This document shows, piece by piece, positions 27,289 through 36,600 of a stretch of DNA of 64,000 bases. This stretch comes from Lutibacter citreus (lineage in GTDB: Bacteria; Bacteroidota; Bacteroidia; Flavobacteriales; Flavobacteriaceae): positions 248,001-312,000 of the forward strand of contig NZ_QEIH01000005.1 of assembly GCF_003260195.1 (NCBI RefSeq), given 5' to 3'. The notes below the pieces were generated by a model. It saw only the letters and a program-made list of their open reading frames with translations, did no database searches and was not told the origin of the DNA. Position 1 is the first letter of the stretch, and each line of letters begins with the position of its first letter. The position numbers and the translations under genes were made by a program.

Positions 27289-28713
27289 ATGAGCTCAAAC
27301 AATACTAAAGTTTCATTCGGACAAAAAGTAGCATTTGGAATAGGAATGCTTGCCAATCAAATGTTTCCTGCTGCCTTAGGGATTTTTATGGTAGTTTTAG
27401 TTCAAGACTTGGGATTTTCGGGCTGGATGTGGGGAGTAATATATTTTTTCCCAAGAATATTTGATGCTTTTACAGATCCTATAATGGGCTTTATTTCAGA
27501 CAACACTAGATCTCGTTGGGGGCGAAGAAGACAATATGTATTTTTAGGTGCTATAATTATGGGAATTTCATTTATCATAATGTGGCAACTTTATAGGGTA
27601 AACGGCATTGATTATAATTTTACTTATATCATGATTTGGTCGTTTTTATTTTATTTAGGATTAACTATTTTTAGTGTTCCTTATGTGGCTATGGGTTATG
27701 AAATGAGTAACGATTTTCATGAGCGTACCAATATTATGGCAATTGCACAATGGATAGGGCAGTGGGCCTGGGTTATTGCCCCTTGGTTTTGGGTAATTAT
27801 GTATGATGAGAGTTTGTTTCAATCTGCAGATGTAGCTACCAGAACTCTTGCAGTATGGGTAGGGATTGTTTGTATGATTTTTGCTATGGTACCAGCTATA
27901 TTCATTAAAAGTAAATCTACTTTAAATGAAGACTATTCGCCGCTTAATTTTAAAAATATAAGAGGAAGTCTTTGGAAAATATTGTATGGTTTTGTAGAGG
28001 CATTTAGAATAAAACCATTTAGACAACTTTGTATAGCAACCTTTTTAGTTTTTAATGCGTTTAATACAATTGCATCATTTACCTTTTTTATAATTGTGTA
28101 CCATCTTTTTGGTGGTAATGCTAGCGCAGCTGGTATTTGGCCAACGCTTTTTGGCTCTCTGGGTGCTCTTGGAACAACTTTTTTAGTAATTCCTATTGTA
28201 ACACGATTGTCTAAAACATTGGGGAAAAAGAAGGCTTTTATACTTTCGCAGGGAATATCTATTATAGGTTATATAATGCTTTGGTTTCTTTTTATTCCAG
28301 GAAAACCTTATATGTTCATATTTGCATTGCCATTTTTTTCATTTGGTATAGGAAGTCTATTTGTATTAATGATGTCCATGACTGCAGATGTTATAGATTT
28401 GGATGAATTGAATACTGGAAAACGTAGAGAAGGTACATTTGGTGCTATTTATTGGTGGATGGTGAAATTTGGTTTTGCTATTGCGGGAGGTTTAAGTGGA
28501 GTGATTTTAAGTTCTATAGGATTTGATTCTGGTGCAGAAACCCAAACTGAAAGTGCAATTATTGGTTTGAGACTCGCTTTTTCTGGGTTGCCAATACTAG
28601 GAACACTTATAGCAATGTTTGTTATGCGAAATTATAATGTAACTGAAGAACGTGCTAATGAAATAAGATTAGAGTTAGAGCAAAGAAAGGCTGTTATTTT
28701 AAATGAAAAATAG
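27289..28713 (+). CDS. GPH-family cation/sugar symporter (MFS), inner membrane
   Basis: A 474-residue transporter with about 12 membrane helices. The glycoside-pentoside-hexuronide family marks are visible: FPRIFDAFTDPIMGFISDNTRSRWGRRR (residues about 55-83, split here as DAFTDPIMG and RSRWGRRR), a central cytoplasmic loop, and a second-half MTADVIDLDELNTGKRREGTFGA segment near 365-387. It most likely brings glucose or short beta-glucosides from the periplasm to the cytoplasm, where the signal-less phosphorylase can act. It is the last gene of the PUL and 15 bases after GH30. Confidence 0.9.
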   Translation: MSSNNTKVSFGQKVAFGIGMLANQMFPAALGIFMVVLVQDLGFSGWMWGVIYFFPRIFDAFTDPIMGFISDNTRSRWGRRRQYVFLGAIIMGISFIIMWQLYRVNGIDYNFTYIMIWSFLFYLGLTIFSVPYVAMGYEMSNDFHERTNIMAIAQWIGQWAWVIAPWFWVIMYDESLFQSADVATRTLAVWVGIVCMIFAMVPAIFIKSKSTLNEDYSPLNFKNIRGSLWKILYGFVEAFRIKPFRQLCIATFLVFNAFNTIASFTFFIIVYHLFGGNASAAGIWPTLFGSLGALGTTFLVIPIVTRLSKTLGKKKAFILSQGISIIGYIMLWFLFIPGKPYMFIFALPFFSFGIGSLFVLMMSMTADVIDLDELNTGKRREGTFGAIYWWMVKFGFAIAGGLSGVILSSIGFDSGAETQTESAIIGLRLAFSGLPILGTLIAMFVMRNYNVTEERANEIRLELEQRKAVILNEK

Positions 28714-29007
28714 AATTATTTTCATAAAATATTTTAACTTTATTTTAAATTAACGTAACAATAAAAAATAGCTAAATATCATTGCCTTTTTAATTTTTTT
28801 TATTATAAACTAGTATACTAATTGCATATGCTTGTGTTTTATATTTTGCAATTAAAATGTAAAAGAAGTTATAATAAAAATACTAAATAAGAGCGGTTAT
28901 CCCAGTTTTTGAAATGATAAACAGTATTTTTTAAAAGGATATGACGAGTTGTATACAATTTTGAAACGAACATTTAGTAAAAAATAAAAATTGTAGAAAG
29001 ATTAAAA
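28714..29007. other. AT-rich gap after the PUL with one copy of a 12-base repeat
   Basis: No coding frame is supported in these 294 bases. The sequence TTAACGTAACAA at 28750-28761 recurs exactly at 32005-32016. The two copies bracket the segment that carries the small lipoprotein, the broken Nudix gene and the second GH30. Confidence 0.4.
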
Positions 29008-29382
29008 ATGAAAAAGAATAATTATCTGATTTTATTATTATGTATTGGACTGATTTACTCTTGTGGAGAAAAGAAATATGAGGATTATGACGAGAATGAA
29101 TTTAATGAGGTACAAGGAGTAATTACTAAAGTTAAACAGAGCTCAAGCCCTTTTGATTCTTCGAGAATAAGAGATATTGAATATTTCTATTATTTAGGAG
29201 AAAAAGAACCTTTCAGAGGTGGAGAAAAAAATATTGATTTATATTTAAATCCTGGACAACCAATTGTTGTTTTAGTTCATAAGAAAGATTCAACGATTAA
29301 CTTTTATGGTTATAACGAAACGATAAATATCAATGATTTCGAAAAGGAGCAAAATACATTAGGAATGAGACAAACTTACTGA
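29008..29382 (+). CDS. Small hypothetical lipoprotein
   Basis: A 124-residue protein with a lipobox at Cys19 (LIYSC). The mature part starts with an acidic tract (EDYDENEFNE) and continues as a beta-rich domain with no motif I recognise. It is followed by the first of two 104-base imperfect repeats, and it lies in a segment that seems to be inserted between the PUL and the synthesis locus. Function unknown. Confidence 0.7.
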   Translation: MKKNNYLILLLCIGLIYSCGEKKYEDYDENEFNEVQGVITKVKQSSSPFDSSRIRDIEYFYYLGEKEPFRGGEKNIDLYLNPGQPIVVLVHKKDSTINFYGYNETININDFEKEQNTLGMRQTY

Positions 29383-29411
29383 ATGAGTAAAAAAATAGTA
29401 TACAACACCTC

Positions 29412-29516
29412 ATAAAATTTATGCTTACATTTAAACTAAATAACGAACTGACAAACATTTAATTAACGATTTGCTAGGGCAGAAAAATCTCAGATTTTCC
29501 AGTCTCACAAATCTTA
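29412..29516 (+). repeat. Imperfect 104-base repeat, copy 1 (cassette-like)
   Basis: The segment from ATAAAATTTATGCTTA to CACAAATCTTA aligns along its length with 30147-30250. Shared blocks are TTTAAACTAAAT, AACGA, CGATTTGCTA, GAAAAAT, ATTTTCCAGT and AAATCTTA. It contains a small hairpin (AAAATC-TCA-GATTTT). The 12 bases at 29461-29472 form a perfect inverted repeat with 29544-29555. It lies between the lipoprotein gene and the Nudix-like gene. Confidence 0.6.
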
Positions 29517-29571
29517 TAAAAATTCGTTCTATGTAATTTAAGAGAAATCGTTAATTATAAACATATACATT

Positions 29572-30126
29572 ATGAAAAAAATATTTTTATTATCATTTAT
29601 AATCCTTTTCGGACTAAAATCATTTGCTCAAGAAACGGGGAATGATAGTTACACAATTCAACGATTATTAATTTATAATCAAAAAGGAGAAGTATTATTG
29701 GAAAAAAACGATTTTGGCTGGATGACTCCTGCATTAAGACATAATTCTAAAACAACAATTAAAGATGGATTAATGAATTTAGCATCTGAATTTGGAGTGA
29801 AAGTAAATAGTCCTAAAATAGCTGCAATTTTTATGTTTATGTCGGACTATAAGCCGATTTCACAATTTAGATAGCACTATAGTTGTAATATGGTTGATGG
29901 AAAACTGAAAGTACCTGAAAACAAAAAAGATGCTCAATGGTTTTCAATTAGTAAAGCAATTGAAATGATGTCTTTACCAGACACTAAAGCACCGCTTGTA
30001 ATAAGAGATATGACTAAACAGTTATTATATTATCCTGAAATAATTTGGGGAGGAACATTTCTTTTAAGTAAAAACGAAGGGAAAATAACATACAAAACAA
30101 CAGAGGAATTTTATCCTTTGAAATAA
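29572..30126 (+). pseudogene. Secreted Nudix-like protein interrupted by one in-frame TAG
   Basis: The reading frame from 29572 to 30126 is continuous except for a single TAG at 29872-29874, after ...KPISQFR; the frame resumes as HYSCNMVDGKLKVP. Both halves make sense as one 184-codon protein: signal peptide (residues 1-19, FGLKSFAQ), then a Nudix-like fold (IQRLLIYNQKGEVLLEK at the first strand, then a helix where the Nudix box should be). The box itself lacks the REXXEE residues (DGLMNLASEFGV), so the intact ancestor may already have been catalytically inactive. The stop looks like CAG to TAG. Readthrough or a sequencing error are alternatives to true inactivation. Confidence 0.65.
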
Positions 30127-30146
30127 AAAATGCCAAAGAACAAAGT

Positions 30147-30250
30147 ATAAAATTTACGCTTATTTTTAAACTAAATATTAACGATAAAAATCTATCAATC
30201 CGATTTGCTAAAACTGAAAAATGTCCAATTTTCCAGTTGCATAAATCTTA
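30147..30250 (+). repeat. Imperfect 104-base repeat, copy 2 (cassette-like)
   Basis: This partner of 29412-29516 begins 20 bases after the Nudix-like stop. Its central dyad, AACTGAAAAAT and ATTTTCCAGTT around GTCCA, is an 11-base stem with one mismatch and is longer than in copy 1. The arrangement gene-repeat-gene-repeat resembles a gene cassette array, but canonical attC ends were not found and no integrase is encoded in the window. Confidence 0.6.
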
Positions 30251-30318
30251 AATTAGACCCTTATAGTCAATTAACTACCTTGAATAGAACTATTTCAACA
30301 ATTATAAATTAACAATTA

Positions 30319-31911
30319 ATGTTTGCATTACAGAAACCGAATATTACTCTTTTACAAATACTAACTATATTAAGTTTAATTTACTCCTGCTCTCCTACAA
30401 ATAATGATTATGTAGTTGATGTATATCAAACTTCACAATCTGGAGACAATCTTAAATTAATTACAAAAAACCAAACTACACAAACAGTTGGGGAAATCAA
30501 AAAAGTTAGTTTACAGATTAACCCCAACCTGAAATTTCAGGAGTATGTTGGTTTTGGGGCTTCTTTTACGGAATCTTCAGCATGGAACTTGGCTACTATT
30601 CCAAAAACACTTCGTAAGGAAGTATTAACACGTCTTTTCAGTCCAACAGAAGGTGCTGGTTTTTCCCTTACACGCACACACATTAATAGCAGTGACTATT
30701 CAAATAGTCACTACACTTATGTTAAATCGGGGGATACGAGCCTTTCTACTTTTAGTATAAATGAAGACATGAAAGGTTTTACAGGTAAAGAAAATGATCA
30801 AGTGAGAGGTATTGAGTTGATAGAACCTAATTATGACATTATTCCAATGATCCTTGAAGCAAAAAGTATTAAAGGAGCAGATTTTAACATTATTGCCTCA
30901 CCTTGGAGTCCACCGTCGTGGATGAAATCTGGAGAAACTTCAGAAATGACCAACGGTACTTTACTTCCTAAATACTATGGCGTTTGGGCAAAATATCTTT
31001 CAAAGTATGTAAGTGCTTATGCAGAACAAGGCATAGACCTTTGGGGAATTACTCCGCAAAATGAACCGCTACATGCACATAATGCACGTTGGGATAGCAA
31101 TGGGTTTACTGCTAAGCAAGGGCGCGATTTTTTACGGGATTACTTAGGTCCTCAACTTGTTAAAGATGGCCATCTGAAACTTAATGATTTAGATGCAGGA
31201 TTACGAGTGTTAATATATGACCATAATAAATCTTCAATGAATGATTATGTTAGAGTAACTTATAGCGATGTTGAGGCAGCTAAATATGCGTGGGGTACAG
31301 GGTTTCATTGGTACGCGAACTCAGAACTTGAAGAGAATAATTGGTTTAAAGATGAATTAGATATTTTGAGAACAACTTGGGCTAACAAAGGAATGATTCA
31401 TACTGAATCGAGCATTGACATTGACGCTAACAATCCCATAGGTCAATATTGGAGGGAGAGTACTGACTATGCAGGTACTTTTGTGCCTTTCGATACTTAC
31501 GCTCTCGATATAATCACAGATGTAAATCACGGAGTTCAAGGTTACATTGAATGGTGTATGATTCTAAGTAATAAAGGTCAGCCAAATCCTTATGACAACT
31601 TTAATAGTGCACCAGTATTAATTAACCCAGTTACTGACCAAGTTATTTATACGCCTCTCTATTACTTAATAAGTCATTTTAGTAAGTTTATAAGACCTGG
31701 AGCACACAGAATAGAATTGGTTGGCGAAGAGCTTGAGGGGCTTGCATATACAGCAGCAATAAACACTGATGGATCCATTGCCGTAGTTGTCTTTAATAGA
31801 ACCTCAGAACCTCTTGAACTGGAAATAACTTTGCAATCTACAACCCATAAAATACAAATTGCACCAAGGGCTCTACAAACAATTAATTTTCAAAACAATA
31901 AATTAGATTAA
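30319..31911 (+). CDS. Second GH30 family glycoside hydrolase lipoprotein
   Basis: A 530-residue paralogue of the GH30 at 25780. Lipobox Cys24 (LIYSC). The barrel carries GFGASFTESSAWNL, acid/base Glu249 in TPQNEPLH and nucleophile Glu363 in IHTESSID, and ends with the SKFIRPGAHRIEL beta-domain. It has an extra loop relative to the first copy (about residues 145-165). Its codon use looks different: many C- and G-ending codons (CTT, CGC, CCG, GGG), unlike the adjacent genes. With its location beyond the PUL symporter and the broken Nudix gene, this suggests later acquisition. Substrate is probably a beta-glucan, but not fixed by context. Confidence 0.88.
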   Translation: MFALQKPNITLLQILTILSLIYSCSPTNNDYVVDVYQTSQSGDNLKLITKNQTTQTVGEIKKVSLQINPNLKFQEYVGFGASFTESSAWNLATIPKTLRKEVLTRLFSPTEGAGFSLTRTHINSSDYSNSHYTYVKSGDTSLSTFSINEDMKGFTGKENDQVRGIELIEPNYDIIPMILEAKSIKGADFNIIASPWSPPSWMKSGETSEMTNGTLLPKYYGVWAKYLSKYVSAYAEQGIDLWGITPQNEPLHAHNARWDSNGFTAKQGRDFLRDYLGPQLVKDGHLKLNDLDAGLRVLIYDHNKSSMNDYVRVTYSDVEAAKYAWGTGFHWYANSELEENNWFKDELDILRTTWANKGMIHTESSIDIDANNPIGQYWRESTDYAGTFVPFDTYALDIITDVNHGVQGYIEWCMILSNKGQPNPYDNFNSAPVLINPVTDQVIYTPLYYLISHFSKFIRPGAHRIELVGEELEGLAYTAAINTDGSIAVVVFNRTSEPLELEITLQSTTHKIQIAPRALQTINFQNNKLD

Positions 31912-32343
31912 AAGAAACTTTATAAATGAACTTGGCTATACAAATGGGTATGAAAAATAGCTGAATTCAGTAAAATAGCTGGATAGAAATCTGTACTCAA
32001 TAACTTAACGTAACAAAACTAAATTTATAGATTTGGTAATATGATACCTAAAAAAAAGTTGAATTATCTGAAAGATTTTTTGAGCTATCTTTTTGGTGTA
32101 ATTTCATCTATCATTATTTTAATTTTAATAGAGATTTTATTGGGAAAATTAATAAAATAGCAGTACCTATATTTAAGGACAAGACATCCATAATTAGTAT
32201 GTTTTTTTGGGGGGGTAATAGAGGTGTTATTTTTTTATAATTTGAATGAAACTTATTTAAGTCTAATAAATTATCTTTATTTTTATGACCATTCTTGAAA
32301 CATCAAGAATTTAAAGATTAATATTTATTATGCTTTAGGTTAT
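31912..32343. other. Intergenic stretch with a 12-base repeat and one small ORF
   Basis: Apart from the candidate 39-codon reading frame at 32041-32160 and the second copy of TTAACGTAACAA (32005-32016), these 432 bases show only AT-rich sequence and a G-run at 32210-32216. A TAGATTTG element at 32028-32035 matches the Bacteroidota -7 consensus (TAnnTTTG), but no TTG at the right distance was found. Confidence 0.4.
32041..32160 (+). CDS. Possible 39-residue single-span membrane peptide
   Basis: The frame ATG 32041 to TAG 32160 encodes a basic N-terminus (MIPKKKLNYLKD), a hydrophobic segment of about 20 residues (FGVISSIIILILIEILLG) and a short basic tail, the layout of a small bitopic membrane protein. 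A TAnnTTTG-like element ends only five bases before the ATG, which would give a nearly leaderless message. In AT-rich DNA such a frame can arise by chance, so support is weak. Confidence 0.28.
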   Translation: MIPKKKLNYLKDFLSYLFGVISSIIILILIEILLGKLIK

Positions 32344-33684
32344 ATGATTAAATTAATAATGCGCTTAACGTTTATTATATTTGGGTTATTTCTTCTTATT
32401 TTTGCGATTTATAGATTTTTTCCATTTAAGGATAAAGTGATTGATACTGAAAAAACAGTCTATATAAAAAAAAATGGTGAAAACTTTAATATTATAAGGA
32501 ATGGTGAAAATTTTTATATAAAAGGCGCTTCAGGAAAAAAGTATTTAAAAGAATTATCGAGTATTGGAGGTAATACTATTCGTGTATATGAGACTGAGAA
32601 TCTTGAGGCAATATTGGATAGCGCTAAAATTAATAATATAGCAGTAATTGTTGATATTTATATACCAAAATTTTTTAAAAACGATAACTTTTATTCAATA
32701 AAAGAAAATACTTCTAAGCTAAGTCAAAATATTCAAGAATTAGTAAATAAGTATAAAGATCATCCCGCTCTTTTGTTTTGGAATTTAGGTAATGAGGTTA
32801 AATATCCTAATGTTATAATAAAAAATGATTTTATAAATACTTTTAATAACCTTATAAATCTTATACATACCATAGATCCCAATCATCCAGTATCTACCTC
32901 TATTATAGCGAAAAGAGAAATCTTTAGTATGCTTTTACATTCTCCTGAATTAGATTTATTTGGTTTTAACATTTTTGCTCATTTAAAGCATTTAGAATCG
33001 GATATTAGAAAAGCTAATTTTTTAGTAAAACCATTCCCTTATTATTTAAGCGAATATGGAAATGCTGGCCCTTGGGAAGAAGAACAATTAACTGCTTGGC
33101 ATGTTCCTGTAGAGAAAAGTACAACAAAAAAAGCTGAACAATATAGAGATCAATATGAATTATATATAAAGTCAGATAAGAAATCTTTGGGTAGTTTAGC
33201 ATTCTATTGGGGGTATAAGCAAGAATATACTCATACTTGGTTTAACATATTTGATGAAAAAGGAAGGAAATCTCATATTTATTACGCCTTAGAGTCAGTT
33301 TGGAATAACAAAAATTATGATGATAGTAATACTTCAGCAAGAATAAAATATATGTTGATAGAAGGAAAAGGAGCTAAAGATAATTTAATCTATAAGCCCA
33401 ATGAAACAAAATCTGCGACTTTATTTTTTGATGGAAAAGTGGATTCAACTTACACCTATAAATGGAATATTTATAAAGAAAAATGGTATGATAATGATTC
33501 TTCTGTTGTTACAATTAAACCATTATTAAGTTTGGAAGGTATACCAAATACTAATAAATATTTTTTTACTTTTAGAACCCCCTTAACAGAAGGTCCTTAT
33601 AGACTTTTTGTTAATGTAAATGATAATAAGGGCAATTTTGCTTCAACTAACACCCCCTTTTATGTCTTAAGCGATAATGAATAA
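32344..33684 (+). CDS. Membrane-anchored clan GH-A hydrolase with C-terminal beta-sandwich
   Basis: A 446-residue protein with one N-terminal membrane helix (about residues 6-24) and no lipobox, so it faces the periplasm. Residues about 48-330 are a GH-A barrel homologous to the lipoprotein at 24774, with shared elements YIKG, NTIRVYE, LGNE and DPNHPVST. Candidate catalytic residues are Glu151 in NLGNEV and Glu237 in YLSEYGN. The last 100 residues form an immunoglobulin-like sandwich (SLEGIPNTNKYFFTF...PYRLFVNV). Its stop overlaps the next gene by eight bases, so it is translationally linked to the GT2 synthase. A role in trimming, releasing or remodelling the polymer made by that synthase is inferred. 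Confidence 0.72.
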   Translation: MIKLIMRLTFIIFGLFLLIFAIYRFFPFKDKVIDTEKTVYIKKNGENFNIIRNGENFYIKGASGKKYLKELSSIGGNTIRVYETENLEAILDSAKINNIAVIVDIYIPKFFKNDNFYSIKENTSKLSQNIQELVNKYKDHPALLFWNLGNEVKYPNVIIKNDFINTFNNLINLIHTIDPNHPVSTSIIAKREIFSMLLHSPELDLFGFNIFAHLKHLESDIRKANFLVKPFPYYLSEYGNAGPWEEEQLTAWHVPVEKSTTKKAEQYRDQYELYIKSDKKSLGSLAFYWGYKQEYTHTWFNIFDEKGRKSHIYYALESVWNNKNYDDSNTSARIKYMLIEGKGAKDNLIYKPNETKSATLFFDGKVDSTYTYKWNIYKEKWYDNDSSVVTIKPLLSLEGIPNTNKYFFTFRTPLTEGPYRLFVNVNDNKGNFASTNTPFYVLSDNE

Positions 33685-36600
33685 TTTAAATAAAATAAAG
33701 GGACCCAAAAGAAAACATAGATTTACAATTAGGTTACTTATTATTCTTGGTTTATTAAGTATTCTTAATTTTTTCTATTGGTTCACAAAACCAGAATTAA
33801 TTGAGAATAAATTACTGTTTTGGTTTTTAACGGCTGTTTTAATTTTCGACTCCTTAAGAATTATTTTCTTGTGGTATCATTATTGGAATATTACGATTCC
33901 TGCAAAGTTGGAGCCTAAAAAAAAGTTTTCTGTTGATATTTTAACAACTTATTTTCCTGGTGAACCATATGATATGGTAATTACAACCTTAAAAGCCATA
34001 AAGAAAATAAATCATTCTCATACTGTCACTACATATTTGTGTGATGAAGCTAACGATGATTATCTTAAAAGGTTTTGTATAGATAATGATATAATTCACG
34101 TAACTAGAGACAATAGGATTAATGCTAAAGCAGGAAATATAAACAATGCACTTAAACAAGCAACAGGTGAAATTTCTTTAATATTAGATCCAGATCATGT
34201 TCCTTTTCCTAATTTTTTAGAAGAAACTATACCTTATTTTGAAGATGAAAAAATTGGTTTTGTACAATCTGTGCAAGCATATTATAATTATGACGAGTCT
34301 AAGGTAGCTTTAGCAGCGGCACAACAAACATTTCATTTTTATGGACCAGTTATGATGTGTATGAATGCTTATGGAACGGTAAATGCAATTGGAGCTAACT
34401 GTATTTTTAGACGAAAAGCCTTAGATTCAATTGGAGGCCACGCTCCAGGACTATCAGAAGATATGCATACAGCAATGCAACTTCATGCTAAAGGCTGGAA
34501 ATCTACCTATGTACCTAAAGTATTAACAAGAGGTTTAACACCTGCAAGCTTAACTGCTTATTACAAGCAACAACTTAAGTGGTCAAGAGGAACTTTAGAT
34601 TTGTTAACAACTGTTTATCCTAAGTTATTTAAAAATTTTACTTGGCGACAAAAATTACATTATGGGTTACTGCCAATACATTATTTATCAGGTATTTTCT
34701 TTTTAATTGGTTTCTTAATTCCAATCTTATCATTACTAAATGCATCATTACCTTGGAAAGGTAATATTACTAATTTTGGACTTATTTACGCGCCATTATT
34801 TGCTTGTTTAGTAGGTATTCATATTTATGTTCAACGTTGGTTGCTTCATAAGAGTGAAAGGGGGCTTCACGTTTTAGGTGGTGTTTTAATGATTTGTACA
34901 TGGTGGATTTATCTTCTCGGTTTTATTTATACGGTAATTGGGAAAAAAGTACCGTATTTACCTACACCAAAGAATAGTGATGGAGTTACAAGTTTTAAGT
35001 TATTAATACCTAATCTTGTTGTGGCACTAGCATCGGTTTTTTCTATAATTTATGGACTTTCTATTGACTTTACGCCATTTACTATTTTTATGGCTTGTTT
35101 TGCAGCTATTAACGCCTTTTTTATGCTGTATACTTTAAAATTTGCTTACGATAAACCTTTAGCTGAAAATGCAGCTTTACAGAATTATGATAAACCATAT
35201 TTAAAAACTATTAGAAATAAAGTTTTTAAAATTTTCAATAAATCTGTTGTTTCTATTGTTGTTTTAATTGCATTAACTTGTGGGTCACTTCAATATTATG
35301 GCGATTATATTAAATGGAAAGGTGTTTCTCCAGAAATTAAAGCAAAAAATAAAATAAGATATTTAGGTACTTTTACCCCTAAGTATGATAATGGATTAAC
35401 AGATTTAAAAGAATTAAAAAAATCAGCTCAATTTAGAGAAGATGAATTTGATTTAATCTCTTTGTATTTAGCTTGGAATAAGGATATTGAATCTAATTTT
35501 CCAAGAACTTTAATAGATTCAATTTATAAACAAAACTCAATACCTTTAATTACATGGGAGCCGTGGTTAAATTCTTTTGAAAGTGATGAAAATACATTAG
35601 ATAAAAATTTATATGAACAAATAGAAGAAGGACATTTTGATGAATATTTACATCATTTTGCAAAAGTTTTAAAGAGTTTTAACCGACCAATTTTTATCAG
35701 GTTTGCGCACGAATTTGATAACCCGTTTTATCCTTGGTATGTAGAAGGAGAAAAAGATAGTAAAAGCTTTAAAATAGCTTGGGTTCATGTTTATGAAATT
35801 TTCAAGAATTCTGGAGCAGATAATGTGATTTGGATTTGGAATCCTTGGAAAGCTGAAAATGTTAAAGACTATTATCCTGGTCCTGATTATGTAGATTGGA
35901 TTGGAGTTGATATTTTAAATTATGGTAATTTAAACAAAGATGGAATAAATCATTACTTTAAAGATTTATATAAGCCTTTTCATGACGAATTTAAAAAACT
36001 TCCTAACACACCGGTTATTATAGCTGAATTCGGATCTTTAAAAAATACTAAATTTAAAGAGGTGCAAGAAAAGTGGATAGATAGTGCATTTCAAAATATA
36101 GAAAATGATTTTAATGAAATAAAATCAGTAGTTTATTTTAATAGTAAGGTAGATAATAATTTACCACAAGGAGAAAGTTCAAACATATATTTGGATTGGT
36201 CTGTAACATCAAAACAAACTTCAGTTAATATATTTAACAATAAAAAAGTGCCTAGTTATGTATTACAACCTTTTAAAAAAGGAAGTAATGAAATTAGTGA
36301 GTATGAAAACAACAAGAACCCCGAACAGATTAATAATATAAAGGGTGTAAATTTTAAAAAGGGACATAATTGGGATAAAGATTATCATGTTCTTACAAGA
36401 AATAATTTAATTTCTGATTTTGAAAAGTTATTTAAACTTGGAATTAAAACAGTTAATTATTTAGGTAATTCGGTTTATGATTATAATGTGCTAAATGTAA
36501 GTAAAGCTAAGGGTGTTGATATTTCATATAGCTTTTGGGTGCCAGAAAACTTAAATTTTGTCCTTGATACATTAAAATCTAACGCATTAAAAAAAGAAAT

